Below are positions 12,229 through 23,800 of a stretch of DNA of 64,000 nucleotides, piece after piece. Position 1 is the stretch's first letter. Each line of letters begins with the position of its first letter. A program made the translations under genes and the position numbers. Source of the stretch: Combretum micranthum. Its lineage: Eukaryota > Streptophyta > Magnoliopsida > Myrtales > Combretaceae. The notes beneath the pieces are model-generated. The model was not told the origin of the DNA and made no database searches. It saw nothing but the letters and a program-made list of their open reading frames with translations. The stretch is taken from positions 511,001 to 575,000 of the forward strand of contig JAMXBD010000723.1 of assembly GCA_024138025.1 (NCBI GenBank), given 5' to 3'.

Positions 12229-12394
12229 TGTTTTGATTATATTGCTTTTACTATTATGCTCATATTATTATTATGCTTTCATTATGCTCTTATTATTATT
12301 ATTATTATGCATTTTCTTTCTTTTCTTTCTTCTTCTTCTTTTTTTTTTTTTTTTGGGACTAGTCTAACCTTGATGAAGCTAAGGCTCCAATACT

Positions 12395-12790
12395 TACTAC
12401 AACAAAATTAACAATTAGCTACTACTCCTCATTATGGTAGCAAATAGTTGTTTTTAAGTACCAAATTATTAATTGGTAGTATATATAATGGAGAGAAAAT
12501 TTTAGGATTAGAGGGCAGATGTTTAGACTACCAAAATTATATTTTGGTAGCTAAATATATTATAATTATCTACTAAATATTAAAGTTGATAGCTAAAAAT
12601 ATTTAATAAAAAAATTGTAAATCATCAAATATATTACTACCAAAATAAAATAGTCTCTAAAAGTTTAACTAATTGCAAATTTTGTGTTTGGTAGCTATTA
12701 TATAATAATTCATTACCAATTTATATTTGGTAGCTATCATTTATGAAAAAATTTTATTTACCAACGTGAAACAAAAAGAGGTAGTCTAAA
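12395..12790 (+). mobile_element. CACTA-like terminus with subterminal motif array
   Basis: TACTACAACAAAAT at 12395 matches the usual plant CACTA(C)AACAAAA terminus with the first base changed. The next 400 bp hold about ten copies, in both orientations, of TTTGGTAGCTA / TACCAAA. Several form head-to-head pairs, such as the one at 12530-12556. Dense, bidirectional short repeats beside the terminus are typical transposase-binding arrays of CACTA (En/Spm) elements. It interrupts LTR A. I could not find the opposite terminus, so this may be a truncated element or one end of a larger element ending before 14388. Confidence 0.5.
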
Positions 12791-13997
12791 TGAAGAACCC
12801 TCATTTTTAATCATCTTCTTTATCTTTAGTAAAAACGGTACATCTTCTTACTCTTTTCTCTCTTTCTTCAGGTTTAATCTTGAATCTCTCTTGTGGATAC
12901 CTTTATTTGAATCAATGTTACTGTTTTGTTAGTCCCTTTGACTTTATTCTTTTTTTGAGAAAACAATATATTTTAAATTTGCATATACAATCTACAATGA
13001 CTGAGTAAATTATTCATAATTTTTAATTAGTCACGTGTTGAATGGTGTAGAGAACCTAAAGTTTTTTTTTTTTTTCACTAATAGGTCCTACTGATGTTGA
13101 TAGTGGTTTACTGTGAAAAAATGATAACATATTTGATTATAGATTTAGTTTTATGGAATTATGGTTTGATGGGCTTTGTTTTATAGGTTTTTCTTATAAG
13201 TCATTATAATGTACGATTTTGGGGTTTTTTTTTATAAAAAAATTAGGTTTTTGTTCTTTATTGTCTTATGCAAAGTAATATACTGTAAAATACGTTACTA
13301 GCCAATAACTGTAATTAGGGCTTTCTTTTTCAAGTATCTGTTTTACTCCTTCTTCCTTTTTTCATAGAGTGTTTAGGCTGTGTCAATGGTGGTGCTAGGT
13401 AGAAATGGAGATGTTATTGCCTTGCTTCTCTCTATCTTTTTTTTCCCATTTTTACTTATCGCAACATCAACTATGGAACGTATAAGCAAGAAGAGGAATA
13501 AAGAAGAACAACAAGAAGAAAGGTTTAAGTGATTCATCTTGGTTTTGGATCAAGGTTTAGAAAGTCTAAGCGTTTTAGATTGGAAAAGAAATCAAAGCTT
13601 TTGGGTCTTTATTCTTCCCTTTATCAGGTTAGTTTACTCCTCTATTTTCTTGGATTTGCAATGAATCCGAACGTTCATCGTTTTTGGCTTGCAACTCTTG
13701 TTAAATCTTTGTGTTCATACCTTTGTTCCTGCTATGATGTACTTGAGTGTCAGCCATATTCATTTATGTAATCTTTGTTTTATAATCTTAGAGGACTTTA
13801 TAGAAAAGCATGAACTTAAATTGAGGGACAGGGGTAAAATTTCTGTGTTTTCCATGGTTTGGTGGATTTTGATTTCCATTACAAAATGCGATCGTAGTCC
13901 TCAGTGTAAGAAATGAGTTTATTCATGTTTTTCCTTGGTTATGGACCTAGTGTCTTCATAAATATATATGTACGTTTTATTTTTGGTTGGAAGGTTC

Positions 13998-14029
<32 letters not shown>

Positions 14030-14387
14030 TGTCATTGTAAAAACAAATTTTTGGTGGTGATAAAGACATCACAGTAAAAGAGAAGGGGCTAAACTGGGTT
14101 GGAGATTGTTTGGATTCTTTTGAGTAAAAATTTGAGGAAGAAGAAGTGTTTTTTTTTTTTTTTAAATTTTCGTCCTCATGATGATTCAAGTATGTTAAAA
14201 AGAGATTTGTATCCAGAGACCACATATTTTTATCCTAAATTGATCTAGGAAAGTAGATATTGACTCTCTTTTAATTAACAGAAATATAGTGATAAGTACA
14301 ATAGGGAATTCATATGTTTGAACAAGATCCCCTGGTTACTAGTTTGTAGAGATGAAACTTTTATGTTTCTTTTACAACATTTAATAT
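12791..14387. other. Unassigned; possible interior of the CACTA-like element
   Basis: Open stretches at 13529-13771 and 13689-13916 (plus) encode short peptides with no recognisable domain, and their frames overlap. No transposase motif is visible. T-runs at about 13060 and 14150. Confidence 0.4.
13998..14029. repeat. (TA)n(TG)n microsatellite
   Basis: A short TA run passes directly into about ten TG units. Confidence 0.9.
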
Positions 14388-17300
14388 TGTCACGCCCCGG
14401 AGGGTAACCTAAATATGACAGTCCATCGCATATAATATTAAAGCTAATGAACGACAACCTTAGTCATGCAGGAGCTTCAATATCACATGCAAGGCGTGCT
14501 TCCAAGATAGTAGGAGACTCACAGGGGTATTACATTTAAGTAAATAATAAAAGCAAGCAAGAACTTATATAAATAAACATGAAACCTTCATTTAAATAAT
14601 AATTCCTTACATCATCTTAGGGGCATTCCCCCGTCTTAAAAGTCTATCAACAAGATAATAGCAACTATAACACAAGCCTGCTGCAAAGATTTTCCTAGAA
14701 GCCTATGTTCAAAACTTAAATACATATAGCTTCTCCCAAAAACTCTTAGTAGCTTAAACTCGTACCTGGCATATGGGGCTCCTTGGGGCTAACCAAAGGT
14801 AATCATACTGTAACAAAAAGCTATAAAGGGTATAAGTAAATCTAGCTTAGTGACATAATTCCATCTAGAAGACATTTCCATAATACAAATAAGTATTTAA
14901 ACAATCATATGAGAATGCACCAAACATATGAACAAACAAAATACACATGATTAACTGGAAATCAAGTGTAGCATGGATTTTGCGCCCTCCATGTCGAGGG
15001 TTGGAAGGTTACAGGTCCATACGATGATCAATATTTGCAGATTTACCGGCTCCTGCTCGCCTTGTAGACTTCCTGGCTCCTACTAGCCCATGTAGACTTT
15101 CCGACTCCTACTAGCCACCACTACCATTTCTTCATTTCCCCACACGAAGAATAGTATTGAAATAAATGTGACTCACAATTATGATATGCATGATTTAATT
15201 TCAATATATATTTAACCAAATAATGTTGAGTTCAAGTTAAAGGCGATCAACACAATTTTCATCATATCAATACAAGAATCACAATTTATTTATCAAACCT
15301 TCTTTCAATATTCTTAATTTATATTCAACAAATCATAATTCCAAGTCACACAACAATTATTCATTTATTTTTTTCTTAATTTCTAGTGCTACTACTTACA
15401 AGCACAAACAAGGAAATGTAACTTAGTAAAGGATTAACTCACTCCATGTCGGTAGATACAAATCGAACTAATCTTCCGGGAAAGTGATCTCGGTTGCTCC
15501 TTCGCCTAAACAAGATGAAATACCCAAAATGAGTTTTCATAGAACTTCTATTCTTGAAGATTCTAAACTTTTCTTAAAATCGCGGTAAAATCGTATAAGA
15601 GGAAATTCCAACTTAAAATGGTCATAACTTGCTCATTTTAACTCGGAATTTCGCATATGATATACCGTTTTCTACCTATTCGAAAAGATATATCTATTTA
15701 TAAACTTATTTTCATCAAACTAAGTCTTTTGGGTTCGAAAAAGTGGCGAATATATTCACCACTAATTTTTATAAACTTGTTTTCCTTTTTTATCCAAAGT
15801 TCATTTTGAAGAGATAGGTAATATAATAGCTTGTAAAACCTTTGAAATGTATAAACATATGTTAAGTGACTCATATTGAATGTATGAAGTTAATGAAGTT
15901 GTCTCAAACTCTGAAAAGTAAAGTCTTTTAAATGTTTTTGGAAAGTGAGAACTTTTGAAATATTGCTTTTTATTTTGCTTTGAAAATATCTTTAGTTATT
16001 TCAAATGAGTATTTTCTTTTCCTAAATTTAATTTCCGTAATCTCTTTAAATTCCTAAGAAATGATTTTATTTTCTAAGCTTAGTTTCCAACACTTTTTGA
16101 AAGTAATAACAATTCTATGTTTAGAGAAATAATTTCTTTTTTTCTTGAGATAATTCCATTTTGATGAAAAGAATTTCTAATACTTGATAAAAAGTGAAGT
16201 TTTAGTGAAACTTTTGTTTATTTCAAAAGTTATTTTCTATGTATGTTTATGATCTCCTCTAGATTTCTTAGAAAAGTTTGTTTAAGAAAATTACTTCTTA
16301 TTTCTAGAAAAGAATCTTTATTTTCAAGAAAACATTTCCTCATTTATTTTGTTGAGACAAAAATCGTTATGTTCATGCATGAATATGAATCATAAAGTTA
16401 AAGGAAACATACAAAAACATAAAAACTTGAAAGAATAAGTTAATAAGAAAATAAATCAAGTATTGGAACCTTAGTTTCATCAAGGTATCCCGGGGCTAAG
16501 AAAAGACTAGTCCCTAAAAGAAAAAGAAAATGTTTTGACTTGATGAGGACAAGTCTAAGACTAGAAAGACTAGTCTTAAAAACAAAATGAATATAAATAA
16601 ATTGCAAAACAAATGAGCTTATATGCTCTAAATGATATATAGCTACATAGATATATTAAATAGTTATGATATAAAAGCAACATAAAGAAATTAGATCATA
16701 AACAAAAACAAAGTATGAACCTATTGTTGCTTTCTTTAACCTTCATGATTTAGAAAACACACACTAAGCTCATACTAAGTAAATGAACATAAAGAGGACT
16801 TGAAGAAAAAATTACCTAAAAGAACTAAACTAGAGAGAACTTCTTGGGAGAGATTTCTTGTAGAAATTTGGGAGAGTAACTTTAGTATATGAGAGGTGTG
16901 CAAGAAGTGGAAGTAAGAGGGGGTATTTATAGGAAAAATATGGAGATAATTTGTATTAATTAAATAAATAAAATGAAACAAATTGGAGAGAAGAGGGAGA
17001 GGGGCCGATGCTAATTAGGAGGGAGAGAGGGAGTGAAATATATATATTTTTTATATTTTTGATAATTAAAAGTAAGATATGAAAGATGTGAAGTTGTATT
17101 GGAATGAAAATGTGTAAGAAATAGAGGTATGGGTTGTAAGAGTAGGTTGTAAGAAAAAGTAGAGATAGATAAATAGTGTAGAATAGTAGTAAATAGTGTA
17201 ATATAAAGTAGACAAAACAATTTAAGTACCGGTAGTAAGAAAATACGCGTATAAATACGATATCTGATATTTTTAACTACCGAAAAATTATGAAATTGAT

Positions 17301-17680
17301 ATTTTTGAAAATCTTATATTTTTACGAGTCTAACGGTATATTCTAAGTATTTGTATTATTCCGAGTACCAAGACATGTTTTTTAAGAACTGTGTCCGATC
17401 GGGTTCAAAACGAGTTGCGGTTTTACTAAACTGATCTTTTTAAGATTTCTTAAATAATTACGAACTATTCTATTCACTAAACTCTTTCTTACTTTCCTAG
17501 GGTTTCTTAAACAGGGATGTCGGATTTAAGCGATTACGGTAGACTAGGGTTTTGTTGACTTTAGAAATCCGATTGACTTCTAATTAGAGTTTAAGCTTTA
17601 AATTGATTACAAAACTTCGGGGTTTACAAACCCCAAGTGACCAAAATTCACTGATTCCTCACCACCATGATTCTAGGGCA
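14388..17680 (-). mobile_element. LTR 'B', probable 3.3 kb solo LTR (minus strand)
   Basis: On the plus strand the left edge reads TGTCACGCCCCGG, the inverse of a CCGGGGCGTGACA LTR end. The right edge reads CCATGATTCTAGGGCA, the inverse of a TGCCCTAGAATCATGG LTR start. The flanking 5-mers are AATAT (14383-14387) and AATAA (17681-17685), 4 of 5 identical. No PBS or gag follows the LTR end on the left, so this is probably a solo LTR. Its body matches LTR A (11100-12394) in inverted orientation and contributes ~2 kb that A lacks. Confidence 0.65.
16924..16931 (-). promoter_or_regulatory. TATA box of LTR B
   Basis: TATAAATA on the minus strand followed by a pyrimidine-rich CCCCCTCTTACTTCC, the counterpart of the site at 11834 in LTR A. 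Confidence 0.5.
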
Positions 17681-18059
17681 AATAATATGGTCTAAGAGAG
17701 TCCGATGGGCTCATCAAACCTAATGACCAAATAACTGTAGCATTGTCTTTATCATTCACCAGCAATTTAAATTTCTTATATGTCACATTCAAACTCCTCT
17801 GATATCTAATGAAAGAGACTCCATCTTTCCTATGCCATAAATCACTTTGGTGGCTACTCGCACAACCTCAAAACTTTTAGAATCTCTGATATGATCAAAA
17901 AGCTCTAGCTTAAAGAATTTAGTGCAGTTTTACTATTATTATTCAACAGCTTATAGCTCCATGCCCTTAGAACAGATGAAATTAATAGTATTGAGAATCC
18001 AAACCTTTGTATTTGGCTGATTATAGCAAACATAACACGAGAGAAACCTTCAAATGTTC
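17681..18059. other. Unassigned junction between LTR B and the copia remnant
   Basis: On the minus strand this is where copia reverse transcriptase should begin, but I see none of its motifs. The copia element was probably truncated here before or by other insertions. Confidence 0.4.
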
Positions 18060-19830
18060 CTCTGTTCGTGTTAAGTAACTGTGAATCATCTAAGGTCTTA
18101 TGGATTGCCAGAGGCCACTCTTCTATGTGGAATTCAATCTAACATATAGCGATCTGTTCTTCAACAAATATTGCATTTCTCTTTTCTCTCATGGACCTTC
18201 TAAGAGCCACTAATTCTTCTTGAATTTGAGTTTGTTGAGTTTGATTTTCATGTTCCTTGTGAACAATAAATCAGGGAACAGTTGGATGAAATTGATGGGT
18301 AGGAAGCTCAACATTATCATGTATTTATATCGGATATTGTTGAATCACGTTAGGATTGAAAACTAGATCATGATCAACAACATTCGCAGGAAAAGAAACA
18401 TTGATTGACTCCTCTTCAAAGACAAAACCATTACTCTTATCTTCCCCCTTAAACCCAATATCCTAAAAGAACCGAGCATTTCCAGTCTCAAAGAATGTTC
18501 TTATTTTGGGATAATAGAATTTAAATCATCGTAATCTTTCTGAGTATCTTACAAAGTAACAACCAACAATTTTTGCATCTAATTTCTTTTTGTTTGATTT
18601 ATAAGGCCTTGCCTCATCTGGACATCCCTAAATGTGTAAATGCTTTAAGATAAGTTTCTTACCTATCTATAAATCGTAAGGGGTTTCGTTTGTAGCTTTT
18701 ATAGGAACTCTATTAAGTATATACATTGTGGTTTTTAACGTAACTCCGCATAGTAAGTTAGGTAAAGTTGTACAACAAATCATACTTTGTGCCATATCCT
18801 TAAGAGTTCTATTTTGTTTCTCTACTACACCATTCATGTTTAGAGAACCTAGCATGGCTATTGAGGAACAATCCCATCATCACTTAGGAATCGAGCAAAT
18901 AGACCTAGATGTTGTTCACCTAATCTATCATACTTACTATAATATTCATCACTACGATTAGATCTAACGACCTTAATAGTTTTACCAAGTTGATTTTGAA
19001 CTTCGACCTTAAACAATTTAAAACTCCCAATGCTTGTGTCTTCTCATGAATTAAGTATATGTAGCCATATCAAGAGTAATCGTCGATGAATGTGATAAAA
19101 TATTTCTAACCATTTCAAGAAGCTGTAAGGAACGACCCACTAATGTCTGTATGTATCAATTCTAAGACACCCTTGGCTCTCTCAACTATTATTTTCTCTT
19201 GCTTATAGTTTTGCCCTTTATGCGCTTAATACAAATATTATGATATGGTTCATAAAGTTTTTCAACGATCCCTTTTGACACAAGCTTGTCAATTCTCTTT
19301 CTAGAGATATGACCCAAACGCTTATGTCATAACAAGAAGGAATTCTCATTTGATAATTTGTGTTTAGTGCCTTTGGTTTCAATATTGCGGGATCTACTGT
19401 ATGAATTTATTATATCAAGTAAGTAAAGGTTGTCATGATTAGATAAGTTACTGATTCCAACAAACATAGAATTAAATAAACATCACATTTTCTATTTCCA
19501 AATGAGCAAATAAATCCTCCTTTGTCCATCATAGAAATTGAAACTAAATTCCATTTAAAAGATGGCACAAGAAATGTGCTTTTCAATTCCAAATAGAAAT
19601 CATTATGTAATAACAACCGAAGAGTCCCTATGCCTAAAATTTCTACTAAATTTCTAGCCTCTATATAGATGTATTACTCATCATCATTGAGCATTCGGTA
19701 GTTCAGGATACCATGCGTAGATATATATATATATATATATGTCAATTACAACATAAGAATCGAACCACCAGGTATATCTTGGTACTAAAACCAAATTAAC
19801 TTTAGTACAAACAAGAGCGAAAGACACACC
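18060..19830 (-). pseudogene. Ty1/copia pol remnant: gag-pre-integrase and integrase
   Basis: Reading leftwards on the minus strand, 19410-19616 carries FKWNLVSISMMDKGG, the region just before GAG-pre-integrase. About 19200-19330 has LGHISRKRIDKL and a CIKRIKGK segment. 18950-19110 has FIDDYS..GYIYLIHEKTQ of the integrase core. 18667-18855 has MNGVVEKQNRTLKDMAQSM and ILNRVPIKATNETPYDL; the glutamate in the VEKQNR block is in the position of the third catalytic acid. 18390-18660 has the integrase C-terminal region (GCPDEARPYKSNKKKLDAKI, GCYFVRYSE, FFETGNARFF). 18190-18230 has LRRSMREKRNAIF. Reverse transcriptase and RNase H are missing. Stops and frameshifts occur throughout. Confidence 0.9.
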
Positions 19831-19835
19831 TTTCT

Positions 19836-20600
19836 TTATTCCCCAAGCTCGGTATTTGATATATTTTTTTTATATGAAAAATATCCTGTAAAAGAAGCAC
19901 TTCTTTTCCTTATGTCCTTCAGACGTATCCTTACGCTTCTTTTGTAGTTCTTACTTTCAATTTTATGGTGTTTCATTCTATCTTCCTCTTGTAACAAGTG
20001 AGAAATGAGCTCATTCATTCTCCATTATTTTTCTTTTGACAATAATAGCTCACCTCAAACTGACTAAATTGTGGAAGAAGAGAAATCAACACTAAGTGAA
20101 CAAGCAAGTCTTCCAGAAGCTCTATTTTTTGTATCTTTACATTTCTCGCAAGATGAAACATTTCAAGTATGTACTCCCTTATGCTCCCATTACCCTTATA
20201 CCTCATGAAGACAAGTTTCGTTAAAGTTACACTTGTCTCTGCCTTATCGTTCTTGGCAAAGCGCTTTTCAACGGTGTCAAGGAACCCTTTAGCATTTGTT
20301 TCCTTAAACACAATATCCAAAAATGTTTCTAGGATAGCATTCTTCATGATCATAAGACTTACACAGTTAAAGTGATCCCACCTCTCAAAAACTCTCCAAT
20401 CCTTAGGAAAGCTTTGATCTATAAGAGGTCAAGACATGACTAATACCCAGGTCAAGATCCATACATCCAAGAACCATTGTCAACTTATATTTCTAAGTTT
20501 TAAAGTTGCTACCATTGAGCACTAGAATGCTATTAATATTGGTAGTAACAATAGAAGCATTAACAATATTAGGTGTATAAAGAACAATATATAAAAACAA
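19836..20600 (-). pseudogene. Ty1/copia gag remnant
   Basis: Gag forms the particle that packages element RNA. Near 20500 the minus strand reads VLNGSNFKT, then VLGCMDLDLG, the usual N-terminal blocks of plant copia gag. 20015-20353 continues with MIMKNAILETFLDIVFKETN, then a VEKRFAKNDKAE segment, LVFMRYKGNGSIREYI and NVKIQKIEL. At least one stop replaces the tryptophan expected after SNFKT, and a frameshift lies near 20360. 19836-20018 continues into the basic region before the zinc knuckle; I do not see a complete CCHC motif. It lies upstream of the pol remnant on the same strand, in normal order. Confidence 0.85.
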
Positions 20601-21831
20601 TCAACTCATATAGAGATGCAATTATAACAAAGTGGTGCTTATTTACAACAATAACAAAATCCCATCTCAAGATAATTAGAGTGACGTCAAATCTAGAGTT
20701 TGGATAGAGAATCGACTCACAATTGGCTTTCTTGGTGGAGTAATTGAGTAATAATGGTAAGATCCAGTCAAGTGCTTAGCCTTCCATTAGGTTGGCTTAG
20801 CACTCACAATGGACACCAAATAATCATCACATACTCATTACCATATGTGGATGTAATTCTTTGCCAAACAATAGTCTTCCTTTAGGCCAACATATTACCC
20901 GCAATTATAAAAACACATACTATCACCTTAATAATAAACAATAAAAAAAATTAATCAAAGTGAAGAATCAAGTATAGTTATTTTAGAGCTATGTATAATT
21001 AATCACTTACATAAGTAGACAAGATTTATGCAATGCCAAATGCATATAAAGAAAAAATAATAAGCATAATTAATCCACACAAATTAAAACATAACAACCA
21101 AAACTATGAATTTATTCCATGTCATTATGCAAAAAAAAGTCTTTTTAATAAATAGTAGGAAATTACGAAACATGCCGATTTACCTACACAATTGAAATCT
21201 CAATTCATGGAGCGTATAGAATTCAAGAATTTCACATAATGGCGTAATTCAACAGACATGCATATGACTTCACAAAAAGATTTATATTATATAATTAAAA
21301 TGTCATTCAATTGGCTTAGATTACAAAAATGGATAAAGGATTTAAATTACAGCCAATTTCAACAGACATGCAATTATCTTGATTTTCACGGACAAGACGG
21401 AATCAGCATTATACTCAAGACGCTTGGCGATCATCGAATTCCGATAGATTTAAATTCATGAAAATCAATATCATATTGAAGGATTTCATAAACAAACTTT
21501 AGGAAAAGACAATTCCAAATGCACGATTAAGATTCTTATACCGAAGTCAAATATTGAAATCAATTTCCTGCGACATATTGTGCAATTCCAAAATATTACA
21601 AAGCACGATGATGGAAATCAATATTCCAAAAGAATTTGATAAAATTGCAATCTATAAATTAAATCTTTATATATAATATATATATATTTTGAAATCTTAG
21701 ATTCAATGAGGTCTTACAATTTCTTAATAACATCTTATAATTTATCATGGAATCGGACATATGGAATGAATAACACTATTAAAGTATCATTCCATCATCA
21801 CATAATAATTCGCAAGTAATTCTAGAATAAT
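20601..21831 (-). other. Untranslated leader of the copia element
   Basis: Between the PBS and gag on the minus strand. AT-rich with no open frame of note. A leader of ~1.2 kb is longer than usual for copia and may contain further insertions that I cannot identify. Confidence 0.45.
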
Positions 21832-21846
21832 GTGGCTCTGATACCA
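21832..21846 (-). promoter_or_regulatory. Primer-binding site (initiator tRNA-Met)
   Basis: The minus strand reads TGGTATCAGAGCCAC, a perfect complement to the 3' end of plant initiator methionine tRNA. It sits two bases inside the LTR end at 21849, which fixes the element's orientation as minus. Confidence 0.9.
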
Positions 21847-21848
21847 CT

Positions 21849-22341
21849 TGATAGAATACAATTCCTTATTTTCTAAGATCGATCATTGCCTAGAGATTAC
21901 TTGAATGGAGAAGATAGCAAAAGCATACTTAATTTCATGTATGATGCATGTTGAATTTAGATTAAATTGATCTTCTAATTGATCGTACACACTCTTAGGA
22001 GATGGGAACTCTAACTTCTTATAGAAAGATACCGAAGTGCGTAATTGTATGTCATTCAAAGACCACACCCATTATATATATAACCTTAATGGTTGTTACC
22101 AATTTGGCCCATTATTAATTAATGATAAGCCTTAGAAATTCCACACGTTTATTATTTAACCCTCATATTTTTTATTAGATATCTAGGATAGTTATACCTT
22201 ATTAAACCACTTATTATTAAGTCCTTAAAACTTATTACAATAATAAATATATGATTATTAATGCAATATAGGTGCTTCCATATATCTAAATGCGTATATG
22301 AGTGTATGTATATACAGAATGAAGGTCCTACAATTCAAACA
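21849..22341 (-). mobile_element. 5' LTR of the copia element (~493 bp)
   Basis: The plus-strand left edge TGATAGAATACAATTCC abuts the PBS. The right edge CAATTCAAACA corresponds to a TGTTTGAATTG LTR start on the minus strand, giving TG...CA ends. A TATA-rich segment lies at 22070-22082. No second copy of this LTR is present in the window: the 3' end was lost on the LTR B side. The right boundary rests only on the TG/CA convention. Confidence 0.65.
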
Positions 22342-22593
22342 TTGAGTACCTCTTAAGTCACTCTATTGATCCTACAAGCACATATTCCTTTTAATAATAA
22401 AATAATATCATTTCCTTAATTTTCACTTTGCTACATGGCAAAAATAATATAGGCCTCTCTTTTTTTTTTTTTTTATAAATTCTATATACGCAATTCAGCC
22501 ATCAACGGATAGTGATTTACACCATTGATAATTAAATGTGTAATATGTGACTGCAAATATTCTTATAGCTACTTTAGATTAACTAAGATACTA

Positions 22594-23294
22594 TGATAGG
22601 GATCATAGCTAGAAAAATATCATTCCATTGTACTCAAGAGATCGGATCAAGATTAGAGAGGATGTGGGGTTAAATGGTGCTTTTAAAGAAGAGGAATCAT
22701 GTATTTTGACAAGTACATACCCTAAGTACACATTGTGTACTCGTTTGTGTATCTAATCATGTTATGGTGTAAAGAGGAACATGCTTTAAGTACACACCCA
22801 TGTACTTGACATGTGTTCCTGGAATTATTTGTTCAATTGAAAATTGCACGTCTAAGAGATGCACAATCAAGAACACACTTGTGTACCTTAGTTTTGCCAC
22901 TTTTATCGATATATTCTATAAGGATAGGTTTTATATTGACATATTTAACCCCGCATAAGTCTATAATATATATATTGCGACTTGTGTAAACCTTAATTTG
23001 TTGGTTTTCCTTGAGTAGTGATAATTGCTTCCTCTTTGGAGAGTTTACCTCTTGCTCTTATCAATCTTTCTTACAAGATTATGGAAAACACCCATTTAGT
23101 TGAACTGTGCATCATTTTAGTTCAATTAAACATCTAGTTTAACTTCTCTTGATGGATAATGTTCACAGAAATTGTTCATATCCTTTTTTTTCCTTTATTT
23201 GCAAATCATAAAATAAAAAACCATAAAAGCACATATTTCCCATAAATCAATTGAGTGAATCTATGAGAATAAATAACATATGGAAATCTACACA
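22594..23294 (+). mobile_element. LTR, left copy of the 22.6/29.8 kb pair
   Basis: It begins TGATAGGGATCATAG and is a direct repeat of 29777-30609. Shared blocks include ACTCAAGAG, the CTTTTAT(C/T)GATATATTCTAT block, ATATATATAT near 22975, GTTTACC(T/C)CTTG, ATCAAT(C/A)TTTCTT, AACACCCA(T/C)T, and ACATATGG(A/G)AA before ACA(C)ATATTA. A PBS follows immediately, so this is a 5' LTR. The exact right end is ambiguous by a few bases. Confidence 0.7.
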
Positions 23295-23302
23295 TATTAT
23301 CT

Positions 23303-23314
23303 TGGTATTAGAGC
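23303..23314 (+). promoter_or_regulatory. Primer-binding site (initiator tRNA-Met), one mismatch
   Basis: TGGTATTAGAGC, one C-to-T change from the tRNA-Met-complementary 12-mer, just after the LTR. Confidence 0.75.
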
Positions 23315-23800
23315 TTGAGGTTAAAGTAGGGAAATCTAGGGTTTTGTGAATTTAGAGATCTAGGTCTTTGAGACGTATTGCAATAGTTGTAGTGAAAGGA
23401 GATTTTGTTACTTGTAGAGCAAGTTATTTATTTTGGTGAATTTGATTAAGGAATTAATCAATTAAGAATTGTCTAATTTATCATCCATGAGCCATATGAG
23501 ACGAAGATCGCATGATGAACCTAAAGGTAGGAGAGATTATTCCACAAGAGAGTTGGTAGAGACAATGCAAAATATGACATAAGGCTTCATATGAAATATG
23601 ATGCAACAATAGACTTAACAATACAAGATTTTGGGTAAATAAGAGTAACGAGAGATGCTACTCACAAAATATTTATGGTGAATGAGGAAGTATGTGTGGC
23701 TTTGATAGATTTAGGCAATTGTATTGATAGATTTTTGCCAATCATAGTTTTAAATTTGTAAAAGCCCGTTCCTCAATTTGCTACGATAGACAATAGGCAG
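23315..23800 (+). other. Leader or gag remnant after the PBS
   Basis: A short open run from about 23487 (MSHMRRRSHDEPKGRRDYST) resembles the basic start of a copia gag but ends quickly. Nothing else is recognisable. Confidence 0.3.

Larger units (their letters stand above)
11100..12394 (+). mobile_element. LTR 'A' (plus strand), interrupted on its right
   Basis: This is the same LTR family as the minus-strand LTR at 14388-17680. Read in the same sense, both share an AATTAGAAGTCAA(C/T)CGG block, AATTTTTCGGTAG, TTATACG(T/C)GTATTTTCTT, CTATCTCTACTTTTTCTTAC, a CTATAAATACCC TATA region, CTTAGTGTGTGTTTTCTAAA, and finally GGACTAGTCT followed by TTGATGAA(G/A)CTAAGG. The copy stops matching after CCAATACTT, where a CACTA-like terminus begins. 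Only the first 1.3 kb is therefore present. The start TGCCAGTTCCATGG at 11100 is placed by alignment with the other copy. Confidence 0.7.

Noticed and set aside
13529..13916. Two overlapping plus-strand open stretches considered as a small gene
   Set aside because: Different frames, no domain, no convincing promoter; the sequence lies inside a probable transposon interior.
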